A stretch of DNA of 64,000 nt from Nioella nitratireducens (lineage in GTDB: Bacteria > Pseudomonadota > Alphaproteobacteria > Rhodobacterales > Rhodobacteraceae), in the NCBI RefSeq assembly GCF_001879715.1, contig NZ_MNBW01000008.1:62001-126000 (forward strand). Reading direction: 5' to 3'. The notes beneath the pieces were generated by a model. That model had not been told where the DNA came from and ran no database searches. It saw only the letters and a program-made list of their open reading frames with translations. This document shows positions 18,968 to 28,431 of this stretch, one piece after another. The position numbers were made by a program, and so were the translations under genes. Each line of letters starts with the position of its first letter. Position 1 is the first letter of the stretch.

Positions 18968-21229
18968 ATGAAGAGCAAATCCAAGGTCACGCGCGAAGAG
19001 GCATTGGCCTATCACCTGGAACCGCGTCCGGGGAAAATCGACATTCAGGCGTCGACCGCGATGACAACGCAGCGGGATTTGAGCCTTGCCTACAGTCCCG
19101 GCGTGGCAGTGCCGTGCGAGGCCATCGCAGAGAACCCGGAGACCGCCTATGACTACACGACCAAGGGCAACATGGTGGCGGTGATCTCGAACGGGACGGC
19201 GGTACTGGGGTTGGGAAACCTTGGCGCACTGGCATCCAAGCCGGTGATGGAGGGCAAGGCGGTGCTGTTCAAGCGCTTTGCCGATGTGAATTCCATCGAC
19301 ATCGAGCTGGACACCGAAGATCCGGCCGAATTCATCAACGCGGTCAAGCTGATGGGGCCGAGCTTTGGCGGCATTAACCTTGAGGATATCAAGGCGCCGG
19401 AATGCTTCATCATCGAGCAGCAGCTCAAAGAGATCATGGACATCCCGGTGTTTCATGACGATCAGCACGGCACTGCGGTGATCTGTGCGGCGGGGCTGAT
19501 CAACGCGTTGCACCTGTCGAACAAGAAGATCGAGGATGTGAAAATCGTTCTCAACGGCGCGGGGGCGGCCGGGATTGCCTGTCTTGAGTTGCTCAAGGCC
19601 ATGGGCGCACGGCACGAAAACTGCATCATGTGCGATACCAAAGGGGTGATCTACCAAGGCCGCACCGAGGGTATGAACCAGTGGAAATCGGCCCATGCGG
19701 TAAAGACAAAGGCCCGCACGCTGGATGAGGCGATGAGGGGCTGTGACGTGTTCCTTGGTGTATCGGCCAAGGGCGCCGTGACGCAGGACATGGTGGCCAG
19801 CATGGCCGACAACCCGGTGATCTTCGCCATGGCCAACCCTGACCCGGAAATTACCCCGGAAGAGGCGCATGAGGTGCGGGTGGATGCCATCGTCGCCACG
19901 GGGCGCAGCGACTACCCCAACCAGGTGAACAACGTTTTGGGCTTTCCCTACCTGTTTCGTGGGGCGCTGGATATTCATGCGCGCGCCATCAATGATGAGA
20001 TGAAGATCGCCTGCGCCGAAGCGCTGGCCAAACTGGCGCGAGAGGATGTGCCCGATGAGGTCGCCATGGCCTATGGTCGCAAGCTCACCTTTGGGCGCGA
20101 TTATATCATTCCGACGCCCTTCGATCCTCGGCTGATCTACACGATCCCGCCAGCGGTGGCCAAGGCCGGGATGGAAACCGGCGCAGCCCGGCGTCCGATC
20201 ATCGACCTTGACGCCTATGCGCAAACCCTGAATGCACGGATGGACCCGACGGCGTCCGTCCTGCGGGGGATCAACGCAAGGGCGCGCGCGAAACAGGCGC
20301 GGATGATCTTCGCAGAGGGTGACGACGTGCGGGTGCTGCGGGCCGCCGTATCCTACCAGCGCAACGGGCTTGGCAAGGCCATTGTCGTGGGCCGCGAGGC
20401 CGATGTGCGCGAAAAGCTGGAAAGCGTCGGACTGGCCGATGCCGTGCGCGAGCTGGAGGTCGTGAACGCGGCCAACACCTCGAACCTCGATACCTACAAG
20501 TCGTTCCTCTACGATCGGCTTCAGCGCAAGGGGTTCGACCGGACCGACATTCACCGACTGGCCGCGCGCGACCGACATGTGTTTTCATCGCTGATGCTGG
20601 CCCACGGCCATGGTGACGGGCTGGTCACCGGGGCCACGCGGAAATCGGCCCATGTTCTTGGGCTGATCGGCCATGTCTTCGACGCCGGGGCGCAGGATGG
20701 CGCGGTTGGCGTGACGGTGCTGATGCACAAGGGCAAGATCGTTCTGATCGGCGACACGCTGGTGCATGAATGGCCCGAGGCTGACGACCTGGCCCTGATC
20801 GCACAGCGCGGCGCAACCGTTGCCCGAGGGCTGGGAATCGAGCCGCGCGTCGCGTTTGTCAGTTTCTCGACCTATGGCTACCCGGTCTCGGAACGCGCCG
20901 AGAAGATGCATCTTGCGCCGAAGGTGTTGGACAAATGGGGCGTCGATTTCGAATATGATGGCGAAATGACCGTGGACGTGGCGCTGAACCGGGACGTGAT
21001 GGCGCAATACCCGTTCACCCGGCTGTCCGGTCCGGCCAACGTGCTGGTGGTGCCTGCACGGCACTCTGCCTCGATCTCGGTCAAGCTGATGCAGGAAATG
21101 GCGGGCGCGACGATCATCGGGCCGATCCTGACGGGGCTGGAGCATCCGGTGCAGATCTGTTCGACCAACTCGACCGCGAACGACATTCTGAACATGGCGA
21201 TGATGGCGGCAAGCCGCATCGGCCACTAA
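18968..21229 (+). CDS. maeB: NADP-dependent malic enzyme with C-terminal phosphotransacetylase-like domain
   Basis: Decarboxylates malate to pyruvate with reduction of NADP, supplying NADPH and pyruvate. The 753-residue MaeB-type protein has a malic domain (SLAYSPGVAVPC, NGTAVLGLGNLG, VFHDDQHGTAVI) and a Rossmann site (VLNGAGAAGIACLELL). From about residue 440 there is a phosphate acetyl/butyryltransferase-like domain (RARAKQARMIFAEGDD, VTGATRKSAHVLGLIGHVFDAG), thought to be regulatory through acetyl-CoA. ATG 18968 follows GAGGAAGGGA and precedes the conserved LAYHLEPRPGKI; the open frame back to 18881 is rejected. A strong terminator follows. Confidence 0.95.
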   Translation: MKSKSKVTREEALAYHLEPRPGKIDIQASTAMTTQRDLSLAYSPGVAVPCEAIAENPETAYDYTTKGNMVAVISNGTAVLGLGNLGALASKPVMEGKAVLFKRFADVNSIDIELDTEDPAEFINAVKLMGPSFGGINLEDIKAPECFIIEQQLKEIMDIPVFHDDQHGTAVICAAGLINALHLSNKKIEDVKIVLNGAGAAGIACLELLKAMGARHENCIMCDTKGVIYQGRTEGMNQWKSAHAVKTKARTLDEAMRGCDVFLGVSAKGAVTQDMVASMADNPVIFAMANPDPEITPEEAHEVRVDAIVATGRSDYPNQVNNVLGFPYLFRGALDIHARAINDEMKIACAEALAKLAREDVPDEVAMAYGRKLTFGRDYIIPTPFDPRLIYTIPPAVAKAGMETGAARRPIIDLDAYAQTLNARMDPTASVLRGINARARAKQARMIFAEGDDVRVLRAAVSYQRNGLGKAIVVGREADVREKLESVGLADAVRELEVVNAANTSNLDTYKSFLYDRLQRKGFDRTDIHRLAARDRHVFSSLMLAHGHGDGLVTGATRKSAHVLGLIGHVFDAGAQDGAVGVTVLMHKGKIVLIGDTLVHEWPEADDLALIAQRGATVARGLGIEPRVAFVSFSTYGYPVSERAEKMHLAPKVLDKWGVDFEYDGEMTVDVALNRDVMAQYPFTRLSGPANVLVVPARHSASISVKLMQEMAGATIIGPILTGLEHPVQICSTNSTANDILNMAMMAASRIGH

Positions 21230-21234
21230 ACGAA

Positions 21235-21270
21235 AGGCCCGCCGGATCATCTCTGGCGGGCCTATTGTTT
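21235..21270. terminator. Bidirectional intrinsic terminator, maeB/dnaJ
   Basis: AGGCCCGCC (21235-21243) pairs perfectly with GGCGGGCCT (21255-21263) across an 11-base loop. An A-run lies to the left and ATTGTTT to the right, so it can terminate the rightward maeB transcript and the leftward dnaJ transcript. Confidence 0.88.
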
Positions 21271-21287
21271 CATGGGAAACGAGCGAG

Positions 21288-22451
21288 TCAGCCCTTCATG
21301 TCATCCCAGAAGCTTTTGACCTTCTCGAAAAAGCCGCTCGAATTGGGCGTATTCGAATGGGCGCAGCTTTCCTCGAACTCGCGAAGCAGCTCTTTCTGCT
21401 TGCCGGTCAGTTTCACCGGGGTCTCGACGGCCAGTTCTATATACATCTCGCCAAATCCGGCGCCGCGCAGGGCGGGCATGCCCTTGCCACGCAGGCGCAT
21501 CTGGCGACCGGACTGGCTGCCTTCCGGCACTTTCACCCGGCTACGGCCACCGTCGATCGTCGGTACCTCGATCTCTCCGCCAAGTGCGGCCTTGGTCATC
21601 GAGACCGGCACCCGGCAGAACAGGTCCATGCCGTCGCGCTGGAAGATCGGATGGTCGGCCACCTCGATGAAGATGTAGAGGTCGCCCGGAGGCCCGCCGC
21701 GCAGGCCGGCCTCACCCTCGCCCGACAGGCGAATGCGGGTGCCGGTTTCAACGCCAGCGGGGATATTGACCGACAGCGCCTTCTCGGTTTCCGTCCGACC
21801 CGAGCCGCCGCATTTCTTGCAGGGGTTCTTGACCACTTGTCCGGCACCCGAGCAGGTCGGGCATGTCCGTTCGACGGTAAAGAAACCCTGCTGCGCGCGG
21901 ACCTTGCCGATGCCCGAGCAGGTTGGACAGGTCTGGGGTTCTGCCCCACCCTCTGAACCGCCGCCATCGCAGGCGTCACAGGTGACAGAGGTCGGGACCG
22001 AGATCGCCTTTTGCAGGCCTGCATAGGCCTCTTCCAGCGAAATGCGCAGGTTGTAGCGCAGGTCCGAGCCGCGAGAGGCCCGTTGCCGTGTGCCACCGCC
22101 GCGCTGGCCGCCCATGAAATCGCCGAACAGATCCTCGAACACGTCCGAAAAAGCGCTGGCGAAATCGCCTTGCCCGCCGCCGCGTGGACCGTAGCCACCA
22201 GCGCGGGGACCAGCCCCCATACCGCCGTCGAACGCCGCGTGACCATAGCGGTCATAGGCGGCCTTCTTGTCGGCGTCTTTCAGGACGTCATAGGCCTCGT
22301 TCACTTCCTTGAACTGGGACTCAGCATCCGGATTGTCCGAGTTGCGGTCCGGGTGCAGTTCCTTGGCCTTCTTGCGGTAGGCCTTTTTCAGCTCCTCCGC
22401 CGAGGCCCCCTTGGAGACGCCGAGAACCTCGTAATAATCGCGTTTTGCCAT
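21288..22451 (-). CDS. dnaJ: Co-chaperone DnaJ (Hsp40)
   Basis: Stimulates DnaK ATPase and delivers unfolded proteins. The 387-residue class I protein has the J-domain with HPD at residues 33-35 and a Gly/Phe-rich stretch ([18 protein letters not shown]). The zinc domain has four CxxCxGxG repeats ([32 protein letters not shown]), followed by two C-terminal substrate domains. It is 79 bp downstream of dnaK on the same strand. A GACCGG/CCGGTC inverted repeat in that gap may balance expression of the two genes. Confidence 0.97.
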   Translation of the reverse strand: MAKRDYYEVLGVSKGASAEELKKAYRKKAKELHPDRNSDNPDAESQFKEVNEAYDVLKDADKKAAYDRYGHAAFDGGMGAGPRAGGYGPRGGGQGDFASAFSDVFEDLFGDFMGGQRGGGTRQRASRGSDLRYNLRISLEEAYAGLQKAISVPTSVTCDACDGGGSEGGAEPQTCPTCSGIGKVRAQQGFFTVERTCPTCSGAGQVVKNPCKKCGGSGRTETEKALSVNIPAGVETGTRIRLSGEGEAGLRGGPPGDLYIFIEVADHPIFQRDGMDLFCRVPVSMTKAALGGEIEVPTIDGGRSRVKVPEGSQSGRQMRLRGKGMPALRGAGFGEMYIELAVETPVKLTGKQKELLREFEESCAHSNTPNSSGFFEKVKSFWDDMKG

Positions 22452-22530
22452 TTGGATTGCTGCCTTCCTGAAACGCGCAGACCGGCCAAGGGGGTGCCTC
22501 GACCGGTCGCACGTGGGTCAGTTCACGCGA

Positions 22531-24447
22531 TTACGACCGGCGTTCGTCGCCGTCGAGATCTTCGAAATCCGCATCGACGATGTCGTCATCGACACCGCCG
22601 GGCTCGTCCGCGCCTTCCGGAGCGTCCTCGCCAGCGGATTCTGCCTGAGCCTTGTAGATGGCTTCACCCAGTTTCATGGCCGCTTCGGTCACGTTCTGGA
22701 TGCCGCCTTTGATCTTGCCCGCGTCTTCGGTCTCGATCTGCTCTTCAAGGTTCTTGATGGCCAGTTCGATGGCTTCGATCGTGGTCGGGTCGACCTTGTC
22801 GCCATGCTCTTCCATCGACTTCTGGGTCGAATGGATAAGGCTCTCGGCCTGGTTCTTGGCTTCCACCAGTTCCTTGCGGCTCTTGTCGGCCTCGGCGTTC
22901 TCCTCGGCTTCCTTGACCATGCGTTCGATGTCGTCATCCGACAGACCGCCAGAGGCCTGGATCGTGATGTTCTGCTCGCGGCCAGTGCCCTTGTCCTTGG
23001 CGGACACGGACACGATGCCGTTGGCGTCGATATCGAAGGTCACTTCGATCTGCGGCAGGCCGCGGGGTGCGGGCGGGATGTCTTCGAGGTTGAACTGGCC
23101 GAGCATCTTGTTGTCGGCCGCCATTTCCCGTTCACCCTGGAACACGCGGATCGTCACGGCGTTCTGGTTGTCTTCCGCAGTCGAGAAGATCTGCGACTTC
23201 TTCGTCGGGATCGTCGTGTTGCGGTCGATCAGGCGGGTGAAAACACCCCCGAGCGTTTCGATGCCGAGCGACAGCGGGGTCACGTCCAGAAGAACCACGT
23301 CCTTGACGTCGCCTTGCAGAACACCGGCCTGAATGGCGGCGCCCATGGCGACCACTTCGTCGGGGTTCACACCCTTGTGCGGTTCCTTGCCAAAGAAGTT
23401 GGACACTTCCTCGATCACCTTGGGCATCCGGGTCATACCGCCGACCAGAACGATCTCGTCGATATCACCTTTGCCGAGGCCTGCGTCTTTCAGAGCGGCC
23501 TGACAGGGCTTGAGCGAGTTCTTGATCAGGTCACCCACCAGCGATTCCAGCTTGGCGCGGGTCAGCTTCATGACCATGTGCAGCGGCGTGCCGTCCTTGC
23601 CCATCGAGATGAACGGCTGGTTGATCTCGGTCTGGGTGGCCGAGGACAGTTCGATCTTGGCTTTCTCTGCGGCTTCTTTCAGGCGTTGCAGGGCCATCTT
23701 GTCCTTGGTCAGATCGACGCCGTGTTCCTTTTTGAACTCGTTGGCGAGATAGTCGACAATGCGCATGTCGAAGTCTTCACCACCAAGGAAGGTGTCACCG
23801 TTGGTCGATTTCACTTCGAACAGACCATCGTCGATTTCGAGGATGGTGATGTCGAACGTACCGCCACCAAGGTCATACACAGCGATGGTGCGCGATTCTT
23901 TCTTGTCGAGGCCATAGGCCAGCGCAGCCGCGGTCGGCTCGTTGATGATGCGCAGCACTTCGAGGCCCGCAATCTTGCCGGCGTCCTTGGTGGCCTGACG
24001 CTGAGCGTCGTTGAAATAGGCGGGCACAGTGATCACGGCCTGCGTCACCTCCTCGCCGAGGTAGCTTTCGGCGGTTTCCTTCATCTTTTGCAGGATGAGG
24101 GCCGAGACCTGCGACGGCGAATATTTCTCGCCCTTCACTTCCACCCAGGCGTCACCGTTGCCACCATCGACGATGGAATAGGGGACCAGCTTCTTGTCTT
24201 TCTCGACGGCGGCGTCGCCGACGCGGCGGCCGATCAGGCGCTTGACGGCGAAAATGGTGTTGTCGGGGTTGGTGACGGCCTGGCGCTTGGCAGCCTGACC
24301 AACCAGCTTCTCGTCATCGGTGTAGCCGACGATCGAGGGGGTGGTGCGGGCGCCTTCCGCGTTTTCGATGACGCGGGCTTGCGAGCCGTCCATGATGGCA
24401 ACGCACGAGTTCGTGGTGCCGAGGTCGATACCAATTACTTTGGCCAT
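22531..24447 (-). CDS. dnaK: Chaperone DnaK (Hsp70)
   Basis: ATP-dependent chaperone, 638 residues. The N-terminal ATPase has [13 protein letters not shown] (residues 5-17), the phosphate-2 motif [16 protein letters not shown] and [13 protein letters not shown]. The linker is [14 protein letters not shown], followed by the substrate-binding domain and lid. The C-terminus is acidic ([14 protein letters not shown]) and ends in ERRS. A sigma-32-type promoter lies about 110-140 bp upstream. Heat induction is therefore expected through RpoH rather than HrcA, because no CIRCE is seen here. Confidence 0.97.
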   Translation of the reverse strand: MAKVIGIDLGTTNSCVAIMDGSQARVIENAEGARTTPSIVGYTDDEKLVGQAAKRQAVTNPDNTIFAVKRLIGRRVGDAAVEKDKKLVPYSIVDGGNGDAWVEVKGEKYSPSQVSALILQKMKETAESYLGEEVTQAVITVPAYFNDAQRQATKDAGKIAGLEVLRIINEPTAAALAYGLDKKESRTIAVYDLGGGTFDITILEIDDGLFEVKSTNGDTFLGGEDFDMRIVDYLANEFKKEHGVDLTKDKMALQRLKEAAEKAKIELSSATQTEINQPFISMGKDGTPLHMVMKLTRAKLESLVGDLIKNSLKPCQAALKDAGLGKGDIDEIVLVGGMTRMPKVIEEVSNFFGKEPHKGVNPDEVVAMGAAIQAGVLQGDVKDVVLLDVTPLSLGIETLGGVFTRLIDRNTTIPTKKSQIFSTAEDNQNAVTIRVFQGEREMAADNKMLGQFNLEDIPPAPRGLPQIEVTFDIDANGIVSVSAKDKGTGREQNITIQASGGLSDDDIERMVKEAEENAEADKSRKELVEAKNQAESLIHSTQKSMEEHGDKVDPTTIEAIELAIKNLEEQIETEDAGKIKGGIQNVTEAAMKLGEAIYKAQAESAGEDAPEGADEPGGVDDDIVDADFEDLDGDERRS

Positions 24448-24555
24448 GTTGTTCGTCCCTTCTTCAAGGCGATGTTGCAGGGGGCGGGTCCGATTTCGGC
24501 CCCCGGCCCCTTATCCCAGTGGCCGGGGGAGTGTCCCCGACCGCGCTTCGCAGGG

Positions 24556-24585
24556 TATATAAGTGGGGCTCCGGGTCGCTGCAAG
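24556..24585 (-). promoter_or_regulatory. Sigma-32 (RpoH)-type promoter of dnaK
   Basis: On the minus strand CTTG (24582-24585), an 18-base spacer and CTTATATA (24556-24563) match the alphaproteobacterial RpoH pattern CTTG-N17/18-CYTATNT. It faces dnaK and predicts a leader of roughly 100 bases. This is a visual match only. Confidence 0.75.
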
Positions 24586-24658
24586 CGGGCCGGCGCGTTG
24601 ATTTGCACGCAAATGTGAACAAGTTCTCTCCAGACCGGTGCATTGGAGGCGTCACGAA

Positions 24659-25261
24659 TTGGAACGGATCGACATAAACGGTTTCGAGATTTTTCCCGGC
24701 GCGCTGGATGTGCAGAGGCAACAGGCGGTGTTGAATGATCTGCGCACGGTGGTTCAGGCGGCGCCCCTGTTCCACCCGGAAACGCCGCGCGGGCGAAAAA
24801 TGTCGGTGCGCATGACCTCGGCGGGTCGTGTCGGTTGGGTCACGGATCGGCGTGGCTACCGCTATGAACCGCACCACCCGAACGGCACTCCTTGGCCACC
24901 GATTCCGGACAGCGTGCTGGCAATCTGGTGCGACGTGGCCGGGATCGACCGACTGCCTGATTGCTGCTTGGTGAACTTCTACGGCGAAGATGCGCGCATG
25001 GGGATGCATCAGGACAAGGACGAGGGCGATTTCTCTTATCCCGTGGTGTCCGTCTCGTTGGGCGACGAGGCACTGTTCCGGATGGGAAATAACAGGCGCG
25101 GTGGCAAGACGGAGTCGATCTGGCTGCGGTCGGGCGATGTGGTCAAGATGGGTGGCGAGGCGCGGTTGAAGTTTCACGGCGTGGACCGCGTGCGGTTCGG
25201 CACGTCAACGTTGTTGCCCAAGGGCGGGCGTATCAACCTGACCCTGCGTGTCGTCGATTAA
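24659..25261 (+). CDS. alkB: AlkB-type 2-oxoglutarate/Fe(II) dioxygenase (alkylated-DNA repair)
   Basis: Oxidative demethylase that repairs 1-methyladenine and 3-methylcytosine in DNA or RNA. The 200-residue protein has the iron ligands HxD (His117, Asp119 in MGMHQDKDE) and His173 (KFHGVDR). The 2-oxoglutarate Arg is in GGRINLTLR, and the AlkB signature NFYGEDARMGMHQD is present. No ATG starts the frame. TTG 24659 is 9 bases from GGAGG, while GTG 24638 is an alternative adding seven residues. The stop overlaps the stop of the convergent SH3 gene. Confidence 0.9.
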   Translation: MERIDINGFEIFPGALDVQRQQAVLNDLRTVVQAAPLFHPETPRGRKMSVRMTSAGRVGWVTDRRGYRYEPHHPNGTPWPPIPDSVLAIWCDVAGIDRLPDCCLVNFYGEDARMGMHQDKDEGDFSYPVVSVSLGDEALFRMGNNRRGGKTESIWLRSGDVVKMGGEARLKFHGVDRVRFGTSTLLPKGGRINLTLRVVD

Positions 25262-25878
25262 CGCACCAACGCGCAGCAGCCTTCCAGAACCTCTGTGCCT
25301 TGGCTGGTGCGCCGCAAGAACATGCCGCTGATGCCAAAGTCGCGGTCGCTCATCCCGTCGGAACAGATTTCCCGCCGTATGATCGCGGTCATGGTCGAGG
25401 TGCCACTGTCCAGCACAATACCGAAGGCCTGTGGGCCACGGCCCGAGGGCGTGCCGCTCCAAAGTTCTGCATAGGGGACGGGGGCGGGTTCCGCGACGCT
25501 GGAAAAGGTGCCGCCGCCGATGGCGCGCTCATAGCTCCAGAACGGCTCTGTCCCGTGACAATAGAGCGGGGCGGGCAGGCCTGCGTTCCAGTCCGGCCCG
25601 ATCCGGTCGAGATAGCGCATCGAGACCCAGCCCGATACCTCGCCCAGGGACACGCGGCCCCAGCCGCGATCCTGCGTCGTGCCCACGATTTCGACCTGTG
25701 TCGCAGATGGGGGCAACGCGCCGACGATCCGGTTTTCCACGCCCGGCCCCGAGCGCACGTTCAACACATCGTCACTGGCAACGCCGGTCACCCGATAGAG
25801 CGCGGGATAGTCATGCACCTGTGCCGAAGCCATCGAAGTCATGGCGAGAAAGAAAAGGGAGAAAAGGAACCTGATCAT
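25258..25878 (-). CDS. Secreted SH3-domain protein
   Basis: The 206-residue protein has a signal peptide (MIRFLFSLFFLAMTSMASA, cleavage predicted before QVHDY). A bacterial SH3 domain follows (VLNVRSGPGVENRIVGALPP ... GWVSMRYLDR). The C-terminal part has TEPFWSYE and two Cys (CCALVR), resembling periplasmic proteins of the COG3650 type. Such SH3 proteins often bind cell-wall components. The start was set to ATG 25878 because the upstream MDGRT extension precedes the signal sequence. It overlaps the ABC permease by 4 bp, so the two are probably co-transcribed. Exact function unknown. Confidence 0.8.
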   Translation of the reverse strand: MIRFLFSLFFLAMTSMASAQVHDYPALYRVTGVASDDVLNVRSGPGVENRIVGALPPSATQVEIVGTTQDRGWGRVSLGEVSGWVSMRYLDRIGPDWNAGLPAPLYCHGTEPFWSYERAIGGGTFSSVAEPAPVPYAELWSGTPSGRGPQAFGIVLDSGTSTMTAIIRREICSDGMSDRDFGISGMFLRRTSQGTEVLEGCCALVR

Positions 25879-26699
25879 CGTCCTGCCGTCCAACTCGCTG
25901 AAACATGCTTTCGGGTATAGAAATCACCCATCAGCCCGAGGATCACGAAACCGACGGTGAAATAAATCGGGTAAACCCAGTTGGTATAGTGCGGGAAGTA
26001 GTTGTTGAAAGCAAATCCGCGCGCCTGGTCGATCAGGTGGAAAAGCGGGTTCCAGTCGAACCACGAAATCATCATCGTCGGCAGGGCATTCGCCACGAAC
26101 ATCTTGCCCGAAGCGATCATGTTGGCCCGCGCATAGACCGTCTGGATGATGCCGATGACATCGGGAATCCACGGCTTCAGGGCCAACAGGACCAGCCCGA
26201 CGGCGCAGCCCGAGGCCCAGGACAGAAGATACATGAACATGACGCCGGCCCAGTCATGGATCACGACCGGATTCAAGATGGTATGAACGCCAAACAGGAT
26301 CACGCAGAGCGATAGTGTCTGGATATAGAGCGACGCGAAGGCCGACGAGGCGATTGCCACAACCGTGTTCATGGGCGCGTGCAACATCATGGCCGAAGCC
26401 GCGCCTTCGGACCCAAGCACCGCGCCGAGCGCCTTGATATGCGTGAGATACAGGAAGATTCCAGTAATCAGGTAGATCATGAAATCGCCACGGATCATGA
26501 CGCGGCGCGATCCCATCACGGTGAACATGAAGTAGAAAGCCACGATGAACAAAAGCGCCTGCATCATGTTCATGACCAGCGCCATAATGGCATTGCCGTG
26601 GCTCTGCCGAACCTTGCGCGCGGTTGACGTGAAGGTCAGTTCGGCGAGGTTCCAGATGATCGAAAGAGTCGTCTTTCGCGTGCTATGCTTGAACTTCAT
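25875..26699 (-). CDS. ABC-2 type polysaccharide export permease (KpsM/Wzm-like)
   Basis: Membrane subunit of a polysaccharide exporter, 274 residues with about six hydrophobic segments. Residues 40-62, 71-95, 105-140, 148-175 and 240-262 are strongly hydrophobic. Sequence features such as GDFMIYLITGIFLYLTHIKA and the aromatic SWFDWNPLFHLIDQ segment near the C-terminal side are typical of capsule or LPS ABC-2 permeases. No ATPase (KpsT/Wzt) gene is adjacent, which is unusual. The partner must be encoded elsewhere. The gene diverges from cysQ-kdsB and other sugar genes, suggesting export of the polymer they help make. Confidence 0.8.
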   Translation of the reverse strand: MKFKHSTRKTTLSIIWNLAELTFTSTARKVRQSHGNAIMALVMNMMQALLFIVAFYFMFTVMGSRRVMIRGDFMIYLITGIFLYLTHIKALGAVLGSEGAASAMMLHAPMNTVVAIASSAFASLYIQTLSLCVILFGVHTILNPVVIHDWAGVMFMYLLSWASGCAVGLVLLALKPWIPDVIGIIQTVYARANMIASGKMFVANALPTMMISWFDWNPLFHLIDQARGFAFNNYFPHYTNWVYPIYFTVGFVILGLMGDFYTRKHVSASWTAGR

Positions 26700-26832
26700 G
26701 CGACCACCTCAAAGAACCTGCTCTGCCCGGACCCACCCTGTCTTTGTTGCAGGGATGTCTTGCCCTTTGGCTGATAGCTGACGATAACGGCGAAAAGTGG
26801 ATTTTTCAATGAAACTCCCAAGGAGGATGGCT

Positions 26833-27630
26833 TTGGATTTTGAGAAGATGGAGCAGGTATTCCGCACTTTGGCGCTGCAAGCCGGCGCGCGGATCATGGA
26901 AATTTACGATGCGGATGATTTCGAGGTAAAGGCCAAGTCGGACGACAGCCCGGTGACCGAGGCTGATGAGGCTGCCGATGCGCTGATCTCCGCGGGTATC
27001 AGGGACGCCTTTCCCGACACGACCCTCGTGACCGAAGAACAGGCGGCCAGCCATAGCCAGACAGCCAGCAGCTTTGTCATCGTCGATCCGCTCGACGGCA
27101 CCAAGGAATTCGTGAAACGGCGCGGTGATTTCACCGTGAACATTGCCTATGTCGAAAACGGCGTGCCGGTGCGCGGTGTGGTCTATGCCCCCGCCAAGGG
27201 CCGCTTGTTCTATACCGATGCCGATGGCCGCTCGGTCGAGGAAACCGGGGCATTCTCGGTGGATACCAAGGGCGATGTCAGCCCGATTTCCGTCTCGAAA
27301 CCGGATAATTCCGCGCTTCTCGTGGTAGCGTCCAAATCGCATCGCGATGCCGCGACCGACGACTATATCGGCAAATACTCGGTTGCCGATATGAAAAGCG
27401 CTGGCTCATCGCTCAAGTTTTGTCTGGTGGCAACAGGCGAAGCCGACCTCTACCCGCGCCTTGGGCGCACCATGGAATGGGATACCGCCGCAGGCGACGC
27501 CGTGTTGCGTGGGGCCGGTGGGCATGTGATCCGTTTCGACGACCACAGCCCTTTCATCTATGGCAAGGCAGGCTACGAAAACCCGTTCTTCATCGCCCAT
27601 GCCCCCGGCGTCGATCTGAAAGCTGGCTGA
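26833..27630 (+). CDS. cysQ: 3'(2'),5'-bisphosphate nucleotidase CysQ
   Basis: Hydrolyses 3'-phosphoadenosine 5'-phosphate (PAP), the by-product of PAPS-dependent sulfation, to AMP. The inositol-monophosphatase fold motifs are present: SPVTEADEAAD, VTEEQ, the metal site VDPLDGTKEFVKRRGDF, and the C-terminal MEWDTAAGDAVLRGAGG. The start is uncertain. TTG 26833 has AGGAGG 6 bases upstream; ATG 26827 touches that sequence, and ATG 26809 has no ribosome site. It is followed without a gap by kdsB. In this locus a sulfotransferase lies 7 kb downstream, which gives CysQ a clear role. Confidence 0.9.
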   Translation: MDFEKMEQVFRTLALQAGARIMEIYDADDFEVKAKSDDSPVTEADEAADALISAGIRDAFPDTTLVTEEQAASHSQTASSFVIVDPLDGTKEFVKRRGDFTVNIAYVENGVPVRGVVYAPAKGRLFYTDADGRSVEETGAFSVDTKGDVSPISVSKPDNSALLVVASKSHRDAATDDYIGKYSVADMKSAGSSLKFCLVATGEADLYPRLGRTMEWDTAAGDAVLRGAGGHVIRFDDHSPFIYGKAGYENPFFIAHAPGVDLKAG

Positions 27631-28431
27631 ATGTCGGTCGTCTGCATCATCCCCGCACGCTACGCTTCCAGCCGTTATCCCGGCAAACCGCTTGCGGAAT
27701 TGCGCGGGGCGACTGGCGTGTCACGCAGCCTGATCGAGCGAAGCTGGCTGGCGGCGCAAGAGGTGGCGGGGCTGGATGCGGTCTATGTCGCCACCGATGA
27801 CGACAGGATACGGGCAGCGGCCGAAGGCTTTGGCGCGCAGGTTTTGATGACGTCCCAGGCCTGCCGCAACGGCACCGAACGGTGTGCCGAGGCGCTCGGG
27901 CTGCTTGAAGATGGCGTCGAGATGGTGGTGAACCTGCAAGGCGACGCGCCCTTGACGCCGGCGTGGTTCCTGGAAGACCTGATCGCCGGTCTGCGTGCCG
28001 ACAGTCAGGCCGCGCTGGCCACCCCGATCCTGCGTTGCGACGGCGAAACGCTGGCCGCGCTCAAGGCCGACCGTGCGGCGGGCCGGGTCGGTGGCACAAC
28101 GGCGGTGGCAGATTCCGAAAGCCGGGCGCTCTATTTCTCCAAGGAAGTGATCCCCTACACGTCCAAGGCCTATGCCCCCGATGCGCCGACCCCGGTTTTT
28201 CATCATGTGGGTGTCTACGCTTACCGCCCGTGGGCCCTGCACGCCTATCCCGATTGGGAGGTCGGCACATTGGAAACGCTGGAAGGGCTGGAGCAACTTC
28301 GCTTCCTCGAAGCGGGCCATAAGGTGCATTGTGTCGAGGTCGAGGCCAAGGGGCGAAAGTTCTGGGAGCTGAACAACCCCGAAGACGTGCCCCGGATCGA
28401 GGCGATGCTGGCGGAAATGGGGGCGCCTTGA
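27631..28431 (+). CDS. kdsB: 3-deoxy-manno-octulosonate cytidylyltransferase (CMP-Kdo synthetase)
   Basis: Makes CMP-Kdo from CTP and Kdo for lipid A core or for the Kdo linker of group 2 capsules (KpsU role). The 266-residue protein begins IIPARYASSRYPGKPL, the CMP-sugar synthetase signature with the CTP-binding Arg and Lys. ATDDDRI, VNLQGDAPLTP and FHHVGVYAYR are KdsB motifs. ATG directly follows the cysQ stop. The next gene starts at the TTG that overlaps this stop. Location next to a KpsM-like permease favours a capsule role, though a core-LPS role is equally possible from sequence. Confidence 0.93.
   Translation: MSVVCIIPARYASSRYPGKPLAELRGATGVSRSLIERSWLAAQEVAGLDAVYVATDDDRIRAAAEGFGAQVLMTSQACRNGTERCAEALGLLEDGVEMVVNLQGDAPLTPAWFLEDLIAGLRADSQAALATPILRCDGETLAALKADRAAGRVGGTTAVADSESRALYFSKEVIPYTSKAYAPDAPTPVFHHVGVYAYRPWALHAYPDWEVGTLETLEGLEQLRFLEAGHKVHCVEVEAKGRKFWELNNPEDVPRIEAMLAEMGAP

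Noticed and set aside
21266-21281. Possible third parS, TGTTTCATGGGAAACG
   Set aside because: It has three mismatches to the palindrome and overlaps the T-rich tail of the maeB/dnaJ terminator, so chance similarity is more likely.
22513-24618. Open plus-strand frame of about 701 codons opposite dnaK
   Set aside because: Antisense shadow of dnaK. No signal or domain is seen, and it ends near the dnaK promoter region.
26809-26832. Upstream ATG starts for cysQ
   Set aside because: ATG 26809 lacks a ribosome site and ATG 26827 touches the AGGAGG. TTG 26833 has the best spacing, though N-terminal data would be needed to be certain.
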